Notes: generated from the letters alone by a model not told the origin. A stretch of DNA of 64,000 nucleotides from Bacteroidales bacterium (GCA_028690215.1 JAQVBQ010000003.1:60406-124405), one strand, 5' to 3'; positions 45,215 to 59,328 are shown, counted from the first letter of the stretch. Translations and numbers: made by a program.

Positions 45215-47034
45215 GACTATATAGATATATCCTTTTCTTTCTGTTTATACCTGGATTTATCGGTTGTGACAAAGATGCCGAAATAAATATAAACAGCAAC
45301 GATTCTGTTATTAAAACAGAAATAATTGCCAGAATCAATCTGACAATGAAGCATGAAGATGTTATATCCAAATCGACAACTGTGGACGATAATGTGATCA
45401 GCAATGTCAACATTCTTGTATTTGACGTAAACGGGAATCTTCTGAAAAACTACTATTTTGAAAATCCGTCATCTATGACAATAAGCTGTTCAAGTGGCTA
45501 TAAGACAATTGTAGCAGTGGCAAATGTTGGAGATATAGGTTTTTCATCATATACAACTATCGGTAATCTGCGGAATGCCGTCACTTCAAATATGACCAAC
45601 AGTCTGGATCAATGTATAATGGCAGGAGAAAAGTGTTTCAATCTCACGAATAGTGGCTCAATTACAATAGAGATGATAAGATTATTGTCAAAAATCACTG
45701 TTGTTTTCAATAAAGAACAACTTGATGAAGGCACGAATGTTACAATCCGCGATATTAGACTTAGAAATGTGCCGTCATTCTGTCGCCTGCTTTCTGATAA
45801 CACACCTGTTACATCAAGTGATATTTCTGAATATGGAGACTTTATTGATGCAAATCTGGAACCTTCTGACCACCCGTATGCAACTCCTTTGTATATGTTT
45901 GAAAATATGCAGGGAGATATCGGCTACACAACAAATGAATCACAGAAATCACCGGGAGATTCTTATCCCGTTTGTTCATATATAGAAATTAGTGCCGATT
46001 ATACAAATGAAGTCCGGGAAGGAATCATAAAATACAGGTTCTATCTTGGGAATAACATTACCAATAATTTTGATGTAATAAGGAACAAGTGGTATCAATT
46101 AAATGTGGTTTTCAGAGAAGATGCGATAAATGAAGTTTCATGGAGGATTGACACATCAGAGATAAATGATGTGATGTATCGTATAGATGTTGTTGCTCAA
46201 CCTATTAGTGGAGGTTCCGTTGAGGGTGCCGGATACTATAAATTCAACTCTGTTCCTGATTTGTCAGCAACTCCACACACAAACTACACATTTACAGGCT
46301 GGAGTCCCTCAATTGCTCCTGTTACCAGAGACATGACATATACAGCCAATTTTCAATATATAGATCCAACAGTATATGTTACGGGTGTGACATTGTCAAA
46401 GGACACTTTAAATCTTAATTCAGGATCATCTGGAAATCTCATAGCAAATGTACTACCGATAAATGCGAACAATAAAAGCGTTGTTTGGTCGTCGTCCAAT
46501 CCCAATGTTGCCAGTGTCGATCAGAGCGGGAATGTAGTCGGGTTGAGCGCCGGCACAGCTTCAATAACTGTCACGACGAATGATGGCGGATTTACAGCAT
46601 CCTGTAGTGTCAAAGTTTTCAGGATAATCAAACTCTATTTTCATGTTGTGAGAACGGCAAAAGTTGTATTTAAGAGTGATGACGGTGGATACTGGTACCT
46701 CACAGAACCTATGCGTGATGATATTTATGTAAGATCAAACAGCCCGGAAGGAATACCCGGAACCATCTCCTATTTTATTGAATGGGCTTATGATCCCTCT
46801 TCCGGATTTCCACCTCCGGAATATACATCTGCTACTAAGGCTATTATTATTTTCAACACTTTAAACAAACTGCTTGAATCAGGAAGCGCCTGGGGAAACG
46901 ATACAGATTTCAATATGAACTACCCATCAATAACTGTGACAGCTGTCTCCCCATCAATCATGGCAAATCCTCCCACCAAGATAATTGTTGATCAAGACAT
47001 GAACACATACCAGTATAACGAAACAGGAAAATAA
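45211..47034 (+). CDS. Large multi-domain pilus lipoprotein, putative tip adhesin
   Basis: A 607-residue lipoprotein (lipobox FIGC, Cys19). The first 320 residues resemble Mfa-like minor fimbrial subunits (VISNVNILVFDVNGNLL, RLLSKITVVFN, YQLNVVF). Then come an InlB-type repeat (about 323-385, GGSVEGAGYYKFNSV and TFTGWSP), a bacterial Ig-like BIG2 domain (about 390-470, VTGVTLSKDTLNLNSG, WSSSNPNVASVDQ), and a C-terminal domain (about 471-607) shared with the first lipoprotein of the operon. The surface-display domains and last position suggest a tip adhesin, by inference. The operon ends 5 bases from a convergent gene. Confidence 0.68.
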   Translation: MRLYRYILFFLFIPGFIGCDKDAEININSNDSVIKTEIIARINLTMKHEDVISKSTTVDDNVISNVNILVFDVNGNLLKNYYFENPSSMTISCSSGYKTIVAVANVGDIGFSSYTTIGNLRNAVTSNMTNSLDQCIMAGEKCFNLTNSGSITIEMIRLLSKITVVFNKEQLDEGTNVTIRDIRLRNVPSFCRLLSDNTPVTSSDISEYGDFIDANLEPSDHPYATPLYMFENMQGDIGYTTNESQKSPGDSYPVCSYIEISADYTNEVREGIIKYRFYLGNNITNNFDVIRNKWYQLNVVFREDAINEVSWRIDTSEINDVMYRIDVVAQPISGGSVEGAGYYKFNSVPDLSATPHTNYTFTGWSPSIAPVTRDMTYTANFQYIDPTVYVTGVTLSKDTLNLNSGSSGNLIANVLPINANNKSVVWSSSNPNVASVDQSGNVVGLSAGTASITVTTNDGGFTASCSVKVFRIIKLYFHVVRTAKVVFKSDDGGYWYLTEPMRDDIYVRSNSPEGIPGTISYFIEWAYDPSSGFPPPEYTSATKAIIIFNTLNKLLESGSAWGNDTDFNMNYPSITVTAVSPSIMANPPTKIIVDQDMNTYQYNETGK

Positions 47035-47039
47035 ACCGC

Positions 47040-48578
47040 TTATTTTATTTGTTTGGCTACGTTTATTCCATCCAGGGCAGATGAAACAATACCGCCCGCA
47101 TAACCTGCACCCTCGCCGCAAGGATAGAGGTTTTTAAAAGTGACATGGCATAACAGTTCGGTGTCTCTTGTAATTCTGACCGGAGATGAGGTTCTTGACT
47201 CAACAGCGAGCATCAAGGCGTCTGGGTTTATGTATCCTCTCATTCTTTTGTCAAATATATATATAGCCTGTTTCAGCCTGCTTGTTATGAATCCGGGTAA
47301 AATCCCGTCAATCCTTGCTGGGACCACACCTGGATAATATGATGTCTGAGGTAATCCGGATGAGATTTTTCCCTTAAGAAAATCGGTCATTCTTTGAGCC
47401 GGCGCTTTTATATTTCCTCCTCCATGCATAAATGCGGCTTTCTCAATGTCGCTCTGGAATTCCATTAAGGCCAACTCCCCGTATTTTTCATAGCCGGAGA
47501 TGTCTGATGGTTCAACAGACACAACAACCCCTGCATTTGCCCACTTTGAATTTCTTTCTGAATTTGACATACCATTCAACACCAGTTCTCCCGAGGCTGT
47601 GGAGGCCGGGACAAGTATACCTCCGGGACACATACAGAAAGAAAATACTCCCCTGCCCTCTATCTGTGCTACCTGACTATACTCTGCAGCAGGCATATAT
47701 GGCTGATAAAACCCGTGATACTGAATTTTATTTATAAGAGATTGAGGATGTTCAATCCTTACCCCTAAGGCAAATCCCTTCTTCTCTATTTTCCACCCCT
47801 TTTCAGAAAAGAGTCTGTAAATATCTCTTGCTGAATGACCTGTTGCAAGAATAACATTATCCGCATGATACTCTTCTCCCCCAATACATTTTACACCCTT
47901 GACGACATCACTTTCTACAATTAAATCCACAACTCTGGAGTTAAAGTGATACTCCCCGCCATTATCAATTATTGTATGCCTCATATTTTCAATAATACGC
48001 GGCAATCTATCAGTACCAATATGTGGATGGGCATCAATCAGGATACTCTTATCTGCTCCAAAAAAGACAAATTGGTTTAAAACCTCATAAATATCCCCCC
48101 TCTTGTTAGAGCGTGTATAGAGTTTCCCGTCAGAGTATGTTCCGGCCCCACCCTCTCCAAAACAATAGTTTGAATCGGAATTTACAACCTGCTCTCTTGA
48201 GAGTATGGCTATGTCGGATTTCCTTTGATGAACATCTTTTCCTCTTTCAATAATGATAGGTTTATACCCCCTCTCAATCAACTTCAAGGCGGCAAAAAGA
48301 CCGGCAGGACCTGCTCCGACAATAATTACACGCTTTCCCTCCCTGACGTTTTTAAAAACAGGCTCTTTATACCTATAGACCGGATCCTCTCCTTTTTTGT
48401 AGCCCTCAACTTTGAGTCTGTATAATACATTCTTACCTCTTGCGTCAAGGGAGCGTCGGATTATTAATGCCTCTCCTACTGATTCAGGTGTTATACCCAT
48501 AGCACGGGCCACCATTTCAAATAGCTCTTTTTTAGATAATTCCTGGTTTATAGGAACAGTGATCTCGATCTCTTTCAT
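47040..48578 (-). CDS. FAD-dependent oxidoreductase (COG2509 type)
   Basis: A 512-residue flavoprotein. An N-terminal region of about 80 residues (KEIEITVPINQELSKKELF, then SLDARGKNVLYRLKVEGYKK) precedes the Rossmann motif IIVGAGPAGLFAAL (85-98), IIIERGKDVHQRK and FGEGGAGTYSDGKLYTR, all typical of the COG2509 uncharacterised FAD dehydrogenases, with NLYPCGEGAGYAGGIVSSALDG near the C terminus. Reaction and partner are unknown. I start at ATG 48578; the open extension to 48704 is hydrophobic and lies in the divergent promoter region. Confidence 0.82.
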   Translation of the reverse strand: MKEIEITVPINQELSKKELFEMVARAMGITPESVGEALIIRRSLDARGKNVLYRLKVEGYKKGEDPVYRYKEPVFKNVREGKRVIIVGAGPAGLFAALKLIERGYKPIIIERGKDVHQRKSDIAILSREQVVNSDSNYCFGEGGAGTYSDGKLYTRSNKRGDIYEVLNQFVFFGADKSILIDAHPHIGTDRLPRIIENMRHTIIDNGGEYHFNSRVVDLIVESDVVKGVKCIGGEEYHADNVILATGHSARDIYRLFSEKGWKIEKKGFALGVRIEHPQSLINKIQYHGFYQPYMPAAEYSQVAQIEGRGVFSFCMCPGGILVPASTASGELVLNGMSNSERNSKWANAGVVVSVEPSDISGYEKYGELALMEFQSDIEKAAFMHGGGNIKAPAQRMTDFLKGKISSGLPQTSYYPGVVPARIDGILPGFITSRLKQAIYIFDKRMRGYINPDALMLAVESRTSSPVRITRDTELLCHVTFKNLYPCGEGAGYAGGIVSSALDGINVAKQIK

Positions 48579-48631
48579 TAAACAGTTTAATATTTTACAA
48601 AAATGGCCATTTTTTGCATAATAATTAACCT

Positions 48632-48639
48632 TATATTTG
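48632..48639 (+). promoter_or_regulatory. Putative -7 box (TATATTTG) of the two-kinase unit
   Basis: TAnnTTTG match ending 15 bases before the ATG at 48655. TTTTTTG lies just upstream, but the spacing is shorter than usual for a -33 element. Confidence 0.4.
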
Positions 48640-48654
48640 ATTATAATTTGTGTA

Positions 48655-51156
48655 ATGAAAAGGATAAGTTCTACTATGAAAATTTTCAGAAGGTCAGAAT
48701 TCATAATTTTGGCTGCTATAATAATTGGAGGTTCACTGTTTGTTGCTAATACGTGGAATAAGAAGAAGAACAGCCAGAAGGATGAAGTACTTCAAATAGC
48801 GAGGACAGCGAAGGCCTCTCTACCTTTATACCTTTTGGACGATCTGACTGCATCTCTTGATGATACATTGAATCCTTCATATAAAATACTTAAAGAGAGA
48901 CTCATAAGTCTTGTCAGCACTAATCCCCAAGTAAGCTTCGCCTATATTTTCACACAAAAAGAGGGAAAGATTTACTTCTGCGCAGATTCTGAATTGGAGA
49001 GTTCTGAAGATTACTCGCCGCCCGGCCAGGAGTTCTCAGAAGCTCAGGAAGAGGACAAACAACCATTTATAGATGGCAGGGAAAGAATAACAGAGCCACT
49101 CACAGACCGATGGGGCACTTGGATTACAATATATATCCCAATTACAGATAAGAGTGGAGAGTTCTCATCTGTATTTGGTATGGATTTCGATGCCAAAGAA
49201 TGGAGTTCCACTCTTTTACATGATGTATTCAGATCTGTGCTTTTGGTCTTGTTAGCAATTCTTGTCTGGTTCTTTCAATATCGTATAGTGATTAAGAACA
49301 GATCCCTGAAAAAGATGTTCGAGGCAACTATCAAGGCTGACAAAAACCTGCAGGTAAGTGAAGCAAGAACAAGATCAATCACCGATTCTGCAAATGATGC
49401 CATTCTAATGATAGACCATCATGGCAATGTAACCTATTGGAATCCGGCTGCAGAGAGGATCTTCGGTTATAAAAGAGAGGAGGTAATTGGAAAAAATCTT
49501 CATAATCAGATAACCCCAGAAAAATATTGGGACTCTCACAAAAAGGCATTCCCGGAATTTTTAAAGTCAGGAAAGGGTGCTGCCGTAGGGAAAACAATGG
49601 ACCTTGAAGCTATTAGAAAAGATGGAACTGAAATATCAGTTCAGCTTTCACTTTCAGCTATTAATATAGATGGAAAATGGAATGCCATAGGCATCATGCG
49701 TGACACAACTGAAAAGAAGAGGATTGAGGCGGCACTGATTAAAGCTAAGCAGGAGTCTGAGGCTGCCAATAAAGCAAAAAGTATTTTCCTCTCCAACATG
49801 TCCCATGAAATCCGGACGCCATTAAATGCAATAATCGGTTTTTCACAGCTTATGAAGCGTGACATAAACCTTTCAAGTCAGCAAAAGGAATACAATACAG
49901 CAATAATAAGAGCTGGAGAGCATCTCTTGGAACTGATAAATGAGATTTTGGAACTTTCAAAAATTGAAGCGGGTCGTATTGTTCTGAATCCTACAAGTAT
50001 CGATTTACATGCATTGTGCGATGACATCTATATGATGTTCAGGGAGAGGGCAAACGACAAGCACCTTCAGCTTATATTCGAGAATTCTGATGATTTGCCT
50101 AGATACGTTATGGTAGATGAGGGTAAATTAAGACAACTCTTTGTAAATATTATCGGTAATGCTATAAAATTCACTGATGAGGGCGGTGTTGCCATAAGAA
50201 CTCAGGCGATTAGCTCCGAAGGAGGTAAGAGTTACCTGATAGTTGAAGTTCAAGATTCCGGACCCGGCATTTCTGAAGAGGAGATTGGAAAGCTGTTCAG
50301 ACATTTTGAACAGACTAGCACCGGTGTAAAAAAGGGCACAGGTACAGGTCTGGGGCTGGCATTAAGTCGTGAGCTGGCCTTACTTATGGGGGGAGATATA
50401 ACTGTATCCAGCAAAGTTGGTGAGGGATCAATATTCACATTCAAGATTGAATTCACTGCCGGCAACGAGAGTGAAATAGAAAAGCCTGACACCAAACGTG
50501 TCTTATCAATTGCCGACAAATCTAAATCTTATACTATACTTGTTGTTGATGATAAGAAAGAGAACCTACAAGTGGCAGTAAATCTGCTGGAACTTGTCGG
50601 ATTCCGCACGGAAGAGGCTGTTGACGGAAAAGAGGCAATCGAAAAAGTCATTGCATCAAAGCCTGATCTAATACTGATGGACATGAGAATGCCTGTAATG
50701 GATGGATATGAGGCAACAAGAATAATAAAAGCAATGGATGATTGTAAAGAGATACCTATTGTAGCATTAACCGCCAGCACATTCGAAGATGAGAGAAAGA
50801 GGATAGAAGCATTGAAAATGCAGGGCTATATAAGGAAACCTTTCAGAGAAAGCGACTTGTTCAACACTATTGGTAAAACACTCAATATAAAATACATATA
50901 CGAAAACGAACCAGAGGAGGTAGTTACAGATAATGTCGAAAGTGAGATTATCTCATCTGAAATTATTTTAGATAAATTGCCTGATTCATTTATCAAAGAG
51001 ATGCAGGAGGCCATATCAGTGGCTGACCTTGACAAGGTCATATTACTGATATCGGGAATCGAAAAGGATTTCCCTGCTTTATCCAAAAAATTTATGGAGA
51101 TGGCAAATAAGTATGAGTATGGACAAATAGAAGAGTTGCTTAAAAAAGGGAGGTAA
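48655..51156 (+). CDS. Membrane-bound hybrid sensor histidine kinase
   Basis: An 833-residue kinase with two membrane segments (about 14-31 and 190-212) bounding a periplasmic sensor of about 155 residues. A PAS domain follows (about 240-360, NDAILMIDHHGNVTYWNPAAERIFGY), then HisKA (SNMSHEIRTPLNAIIGF, phospho-His near 384), HATPase_c (NAIKF, DSGPGIS, GTGTGLGLALS), a receiver (about 620-740, LILMDMRMPVMDG, acceptor Asp near 675) and a helical tail of about 85 residues without an Hpt-type histidine motif. No DNA-binding domain, so it is not a HTCS of the polysaccharide-locus type. ATG 48676 is an alternative start. Confidence 0.86.
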   Translation: MKRISSTMKIFRRSEFIILAAIIIGGSLFVANTWNKKKNSQKDEVLQIARTAKASLPLYLLDDLTASLDDTLNPSYKILKERLISLVSTNPQVSFAYIFTQKEGKIYFCADSELESSEDYSPPGQEFSEAQEEDKQPFIDGRERITEPLTDRWGTWITIYIPITDKSGEFSSVFGMDFDAKEWSSTLLHDVFRSVLLVLLAILVWFFQYRIVIKNRSLKKMFEATIKADKNLQVSEARTRSITDSANDAILMIDHHGNVTYWNPAAERIFGYKREEVIGKNLHNQITPEKYWDSHKKAFPEFLKSGKGAAVGKTMDLEAIRKDGTEISVQLSLSAINIDGKWNAIGIMRDTTEKKRIEAALIKAKQESEAANKAKSIFLSNMSHEIRTPLNAIIGFSQLMKRDINLSSQQKEYNTAIIRAGEHLLELINEILELSKIEAGRIVLNPTSIDLHALCDDIYMMFRERANDKHLQLIFENSDDLPRYVMVDEGKLRQLFVNIIGNAIKFTDEGGVAIRTQAISSEGGKSYLIVEVQDSGPGISEEEIGKLFRHFEQTSTGVKKGTGTGLGLALSRELALLMGGDITVSSKVGEGSIFTFKIEFTAGNESEIEKPDTKRVLSIADKSKSYTILVVDDKKENLQVAVNLLELVGFRTEEAVDGKEAIEKVIASKPDLILMDMRMPVMDGYEATRIIKAMDDCKEIPIVALTASTFEDERKRIEALKMQGYIRKPFRESDLFNTIGKTLNIKYIYENEPEEVVTDNVESEIISSEIILDKLPDSFIKEMQEAISVADLDKVILLISGIEKDFPALSKKFMEMANKYEYGQIEELLKKGR

Positions 51157-51160
51157 AGAG

Positions 51161-52279
51161 ATGAAAAGTATTGAACTTAAGGATGGTTATATTCCTGACA
51201 TATTGATTGTTGATGATATTCCTGCAAATCTCGCATTATTGGGTCATATTTTAAAGAATTTCGGGTACAAGGTCCGCCCCGTACCAAGTGGGGCTCTGGC
51301 ATTGAAAGTTGCTGAAAAGGAGAAGCCGGACCTTATTTTCCTTGACATTATGATGCCTGAAATGGATGGCTTTGAAGTGTGCCGAAGGCTTAAAGAAAAT
51401 AAGGAACTGAGCGATGTACCAGTGATTTTCATCAGTGCACTAAATGATACAAATGACATTGTAAAGGCTCTTGAGGTCGGCGGATCCGACTTTATTACCA
51501 AGCCCTTCAAGGCTGAAGAGGTTAAAGCTAGGGCTGCTACACATATTAAACTACATCTTCAGACTAGAGAGTTGCAAAAGGCAAATGCCGAAAAGGATAA
51601 ATTCTTCTCAATAATCGCACACGATCTCAAAAGTCCTTTCAGCAATTTTCTCGGAGTTACACAGACTCTGGAAGAGATGCTTCCTGTACTCTCTATGGAA
51701 GATATACAAGCTTTTGCAACCAGTATGCATAAGTCCGCCACAGTTTTATTCCGATTATTGGAAAATTTGCTGCAATGGTCAAGAATTCAAAGGGGAATGA
51801 TTCCTTATGAACCATTGGAGGCACAGGTAAAGACATTGATCAGTGAGGGAATTTTCATGTCTCAGGAGGCTGCAAACAAAAAAGAGATAGAGATCATACT
51901 TGATATACCAGAAGATTTAAATACATATTCAGACCGGAATATGCTGCTTACTGTTGTCAGGAATCTCACCTCAAATGCAGTGAAATTCACTCCTCGAGGC
52001 GGGAAAATAACAATATCAGCCAATATTATCGACGAAGATTATGTGGAGATTGCTGTAAAAGACTCAGGTATCGGTATGCCTGAATCAATGTCAAATAACA
52101 TCTTCAGCATTGATGTAAAGAGCAACCGTGATGGTACCGAGGGAGAACCAAGCACCGGATTGGGGCTCTTACTTTGCAAGGAGTTTGTAGAAAAGAATGG
52201 TGGAAAAATCCGTTTGGAAAGTGAAGAGAATGTAGGTTCTACATTCTACTTCACCATTCCACGGAAAAAAATATCATAA
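51161..52279 (+). CDS. Receiver-histidine kinase fusion (soluble hybrid kinase)
   Basis: A 372-residue soluble protein. The receiver comes first (about 12-130, acceptor Asp62 in LIFLDIMMPEMDG, Lys in ITKPF), then HisKA with phospho-His154 in FFSIIAHDLKSPFSNFLG and HATPase_c (NAVKF, DSGIGMP, STGLGLLLCKEF). It begins 4 bases after the membrane kinase gene, behind a GGGAGGT ribosome binding site, so the two are probably one operon and possibly one phosphorelay. No output domain is present. The convergent GH97 gene ends 13 bases away. Confidence 0.87.
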   Translation: MKSIELKDGYIPDILIVDDIPANLALLGHILKNFGYKVRPVPSGALALKVAEKEKPDLIFLDIMMPEMDGFEVCRRLKENKELSDVPVIFISALNDTNDIVKALEVGGSDFITKPFKAEEVKARAATHIKLHLQTRELQKANAEKDKFFSIIAHDLKSPFSNFLGVTQTLEEMLPVLSMEDIQAFATSMHKSATVLFRLLENLLQWSRIQRGMIPYEPLEAQVKTLISEGIFMSQEAANKKEIEIILDIPEDLNTYSDRNMLLTVVRNLTSNAVKFTPRGGKITISANIIDEDYVEIAVKDSGIGMPESMSNNIFSIDVKSNRDGTEGEPSTGLGLLLCKEFVEKNGGKIRLESEENVGSTFYFTIPRKKIS

Positions 52280-52292
52280 TTACTACCCTATT

Positions 52293-56373
<4,081 letters not shown>

Positions 56374-56377
<4 letters not shown>

Positions 56378-58233
56378 TTTTCAATGTATAATCTAAACTC
56401 GCCCGGGAGCAAGGTTATTGTTTTATTTTCTGAATCTGTTGTTATCTCAGTTCCGCTAAAATACTCTATCCATGTTGATGATTTTCCAAAATTGACACTT
56501 TTGCTTAATACAGTAACATCAAAATTTGCCATTGAGACTACACTCTTCCCAGTATTGACCAATGTAACATATTTAAAATTATTGATTAAGTCTACAGTAT
56601 AGTTTTCAGTAGAGAAGTAATCCTTTTCTTGTCTCAGTCTAAACATCTGTGAATAGAGATCATATAAAGATCTCCTTTCTGCCACATCGTAGTAATCCCA
56701 TCGTATCGGCTTCCTTTCAAGCCTTCCCTCTTCCATAGATGAACCCAATTTGTAATCATATCCCAATTCTCCAAACTGCCATATCATCTTGGTTCCGGGA
56801 ATTGATAGTAGTATAACAGCCGCAGCCTTTGTTCTCTGAAGCCCGACAGCAAGGTCTTTGACATTATAACCTGTTATTGATTTCCCATACAACCCGTTTT
56901 TATACATGATTCTCTCCTCGTCATGGCTCTCCATATATGCTATCAAATTAGGCTTATTCCACCCTCTCTGTTTGTATGAAGCCCTGGAAAGGTCTCCTTT
57001 AAGGGAACCTCCTCCTGACTCTTCACCCCACCCCATTGTAGCCTCATTTGTATTGTAGTTCATATTACCCCACAACAGTATGTCGTAATCAGAAAGTTCC
57101 CTCTCTTCACTATTATCAGCTAAATGCTCAAATATTATGATTGCATTATCTTTTCGTTTACGAATCTCATCGGCAATTCGTTTTAAGATGGTGATTCTAG
57201 ATGGGTCATATTGCTGTCCGTCTCCTGATGTATTTGTAAAGCCTTTTGTAAAGTCAAACCTGAACCCATCAACTTTGTACTCTTTCATCCAAAAAGCACA
57301 TACACTGTCAACAAACCGTCTGGTGTATGAACTTTCGTGGTTAAAATCAAAACCCCATGAATAGCTGGTATTTGGAGAAAGAGTATTGTACCACGGATTT
57401 TCGGAAGAGACTCTGTCTCCATTCTTATACATTCTGACCATAGGGCTTTGTCCATAGCTATGATTCAGGACTATATCCATAATTACCGCTATTCCGTTGG
57501 TGTGGCAGGCATCAATGAATGTCTTGAAGTCATTTGTGGTTCCGTAGGCTTTATCTGTCGCAAAATAGAAAGATGGATTATAACCCCAACTGTCATTGCC
57601 TTCAAACTCATTGAAAGGCATTAATTCAATTGCATTTATTCCCAATGATTTCAAATACTCTATCTTATCCTGCACCCCCTTGATAGTTCCCTGTTCAGTA
57701 AAATCACGAATCAGTATCTCATAAATATTTAGCTTTTTTGAATCTGCTGGTTCAAAATTCCGAACATTCCAGTTATATTCAGTTTGTTGAGTCGAGACTG
57801 TCATTGCAATCTCTGTTGTTTTACCCACAGGATAACTTATCAGATTGGGATATACTGATGAAGAGATATCTTTATCATATACGGGATCGGAAATTTTATT
57901 AGCATATGGATCTGCAACCCTGATACTTTTATCTATAAGATATTGACATATATACTCTTTTCCCGGGATTAGATTTCCTATCTTTATCCAGAAATAATCT
58001 CCGCTTTTCTTCAGCCTATAAGTTTCTAGAACTTGCCAGTCGTTGAAATCACCGATAAGATAAACAGATTGTTTTTTTGGTGCAAAAAGCACAAATGCCA
58101 GAGAATCCCCGCTAATGCGGGTAATACCCTCCCTATAGTTCAAAACCGCTGAATCACCCGCATCCGGTTGATCAGAAGGTTGACAAGAAAGGAGAGCAAA
58201 TAAAAGAGTAAGGGAATAAAGCAGATACTTCAT
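56374..58233 (-). CDS. GH13 alpha-amylase-family lipoprotein with N-terminal CBM48-like domain
   Basis: A 619-residue lipoprotein (lipobox LLSC, Cys17), hence probably surface-exposed and filling the role SusG has in Bacteroides. The N-terminal domain (about 35-130, VLFAPKKQSVYLIGDFNDW) resembles CBM48/isoamylase-N. The catalytic barrel has VIMDIVLNHSYG, nucleophile Asp327 in VDGFRFDFTKGF, acid/base Glu369 in IIIFEHLAD and His437-Asp438 in YMESHDEER. The domain order differs from classical SusG, so I give no symbol. A 12-base-pair hairpin separates it from susE. Confidence 0.87.
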
Positions 58234-58249
58234 AATTGAGGGAATAACA

Positions 58250-58280
58250 GTGAATGGTGGAGCGATTGTCCACCATTCAC
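58250..58280. repeat. Perfect 12-base-pair inverted repeat between susE and the GH13 lipoprotein gene
   Basis: GTGAATGGTGGA, a seven-base loop, and TCCACCATTCAC occupy the only sizeable gap (60 bases) in the starch operon. On the minus strand the hairpin is not followed by a run of T (TGTTATTCCC follows), so it is unlikely to be a full terminator. It may be a stability or processing element that sets surface-binding proteins apart from the enzymes, or a partial attenuator. Confidence 0.75.
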
Positions 58281-58293
58281 CGCTTTATAATTA

Positions 58294-59328
58294 CTATTGG
58301 ATTGTGCCTGTTCCGGCATTGAAGTCTAAGGTCACGGTCTTTCCGGCTCCGACTGTAACTCTCTCCTGATCGCCTCCACTACCACGGTATTCAATTTTAC
58401 CATTAAGAACGACAAACTCCATTCTCCACCAGTCTCCTCCAACTGTCGAACCAGAAGAGTTGGCATACAAGCGTAATTCTCCGGAAGCTGATGTGGTTAT
58501 CGCCATTTTATTGCCGACAACACTCATAGGATATTGCCCAGTATTCCAGCCACCGAAACAATTACCCATTCCATAAACCTTTGCTGGTTCGATTGTTATC
58601 TTATTGACCGTATAATCGACATATACACTGTACATACCTGGTGTAGATACAAAAGCATTACCATCACGTGTTGTAAATCCCACATTTGTGCCCAAGCTGA
58701 AGAAATCACCATCCCATGCTTTTTTAGCACACCATTTAAAACCATCCGACGGATTGCTAAAGTATCTTACACACCAGAATTGTCCCTCCTTGCCATTAAC
58801 AGGAGTCAGTTCTGCTATTCCCGGAGAACTCCAGTTCCACCCACCAAATTCAGAGCCTATCATATATACATGATCAGGGTATAGCGGTTTGAAAGCAGTT
58901 GTCTTGACTCTGAGCGGAAGAGATGTTATGACTCCGTGTTTTTCACTGACAGAGGCCTTGAGGGTAAAGATAATATTTGAAGCAATATTTGGAACAGCTC
59001 CAATCTGAATTAAGATTTTGTTTAAATCTTCCAATTTAACATCCAGAGAATCACCATAAGCAGATGAGACGAGCATAGGTGAAGATTCGCCATAACTTGC
59101 ATATAAGTCATATTTCACTGCAGCAGGAACACCAAAATCTGCTTTGGTCCATTTAAAAGTTGTAGTACTCTTCAGATTTTCCAATGTAATCAGAATCTCC
59201 TTATGTACTGTGAGTACAGGGATAGTCGCCTGATCCGCCGGAAGAACTGTATATATATACTGATCCTTTTCACATGAGGTGAACAGCAATGCGAAAAGAA
59301 ATACTAACAGATTAAATTTCTTCATCAT
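58294..59328 (-). CDS. susE: SusE/SusF-like outer membrane starch-binding lipoprotein
   Basis: A 344-residue lipoprotein with lipobox FTSC (Cys19). An N-terminal SusE-type Ig-like domain (about 22-145, including TTTFKWTKADFGVPAAVKYDLY) is followed by two carbohydrate-binding modules (about 150-245 and 250-344): DHVYMIGSEFGGWNW and KVYGMGNCFGGWN open them, with Trp-rich binding faces. It should hold starch at the cell surface next to SusC/SusD. Shorter than SusF, which has three modules, so susE is the better symbol. It lies 8 bases after susD. Confidence 0.85.
   Translation of the reverse strand: MMKKFNLLVFLFALLFTSCEKDQYIYTVLPADQATIPVLTVHKEILITLENLKSTTTFKWTKADFGVPAAVKYDLYASYGESSPMLVSSAYGDSLDVKLEDLNKILIQIGAVPNIASNIIFTLKASVSEKHGVITSLPLRVKTTAFKPLYPDHVYMIGSEFGGWNWSSPGIAELTPVNGKEGQFWCVRYFSNPSDGFKWCAKKAWDGDFFSLGTNVGFTTRDGNAFVSTPGMYSVYVDYTVNKITIEPAKVYGMGNCFGGWNTGQYPMSVVGNKMAITTSASGELRLYANSSGSTVGGDWWRMEFVVLNGKIEYRGSGGDQERVTVGAGKTVTLDFNAGTGTIQ

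Noticed and set aside
48655..52279. Hybrid two-component system (HTCS) regulator of the starch locus
   Set aside because: Neither kinase has a periplasmic propeller or a C-terminal AraC-type DNA-binding domain.
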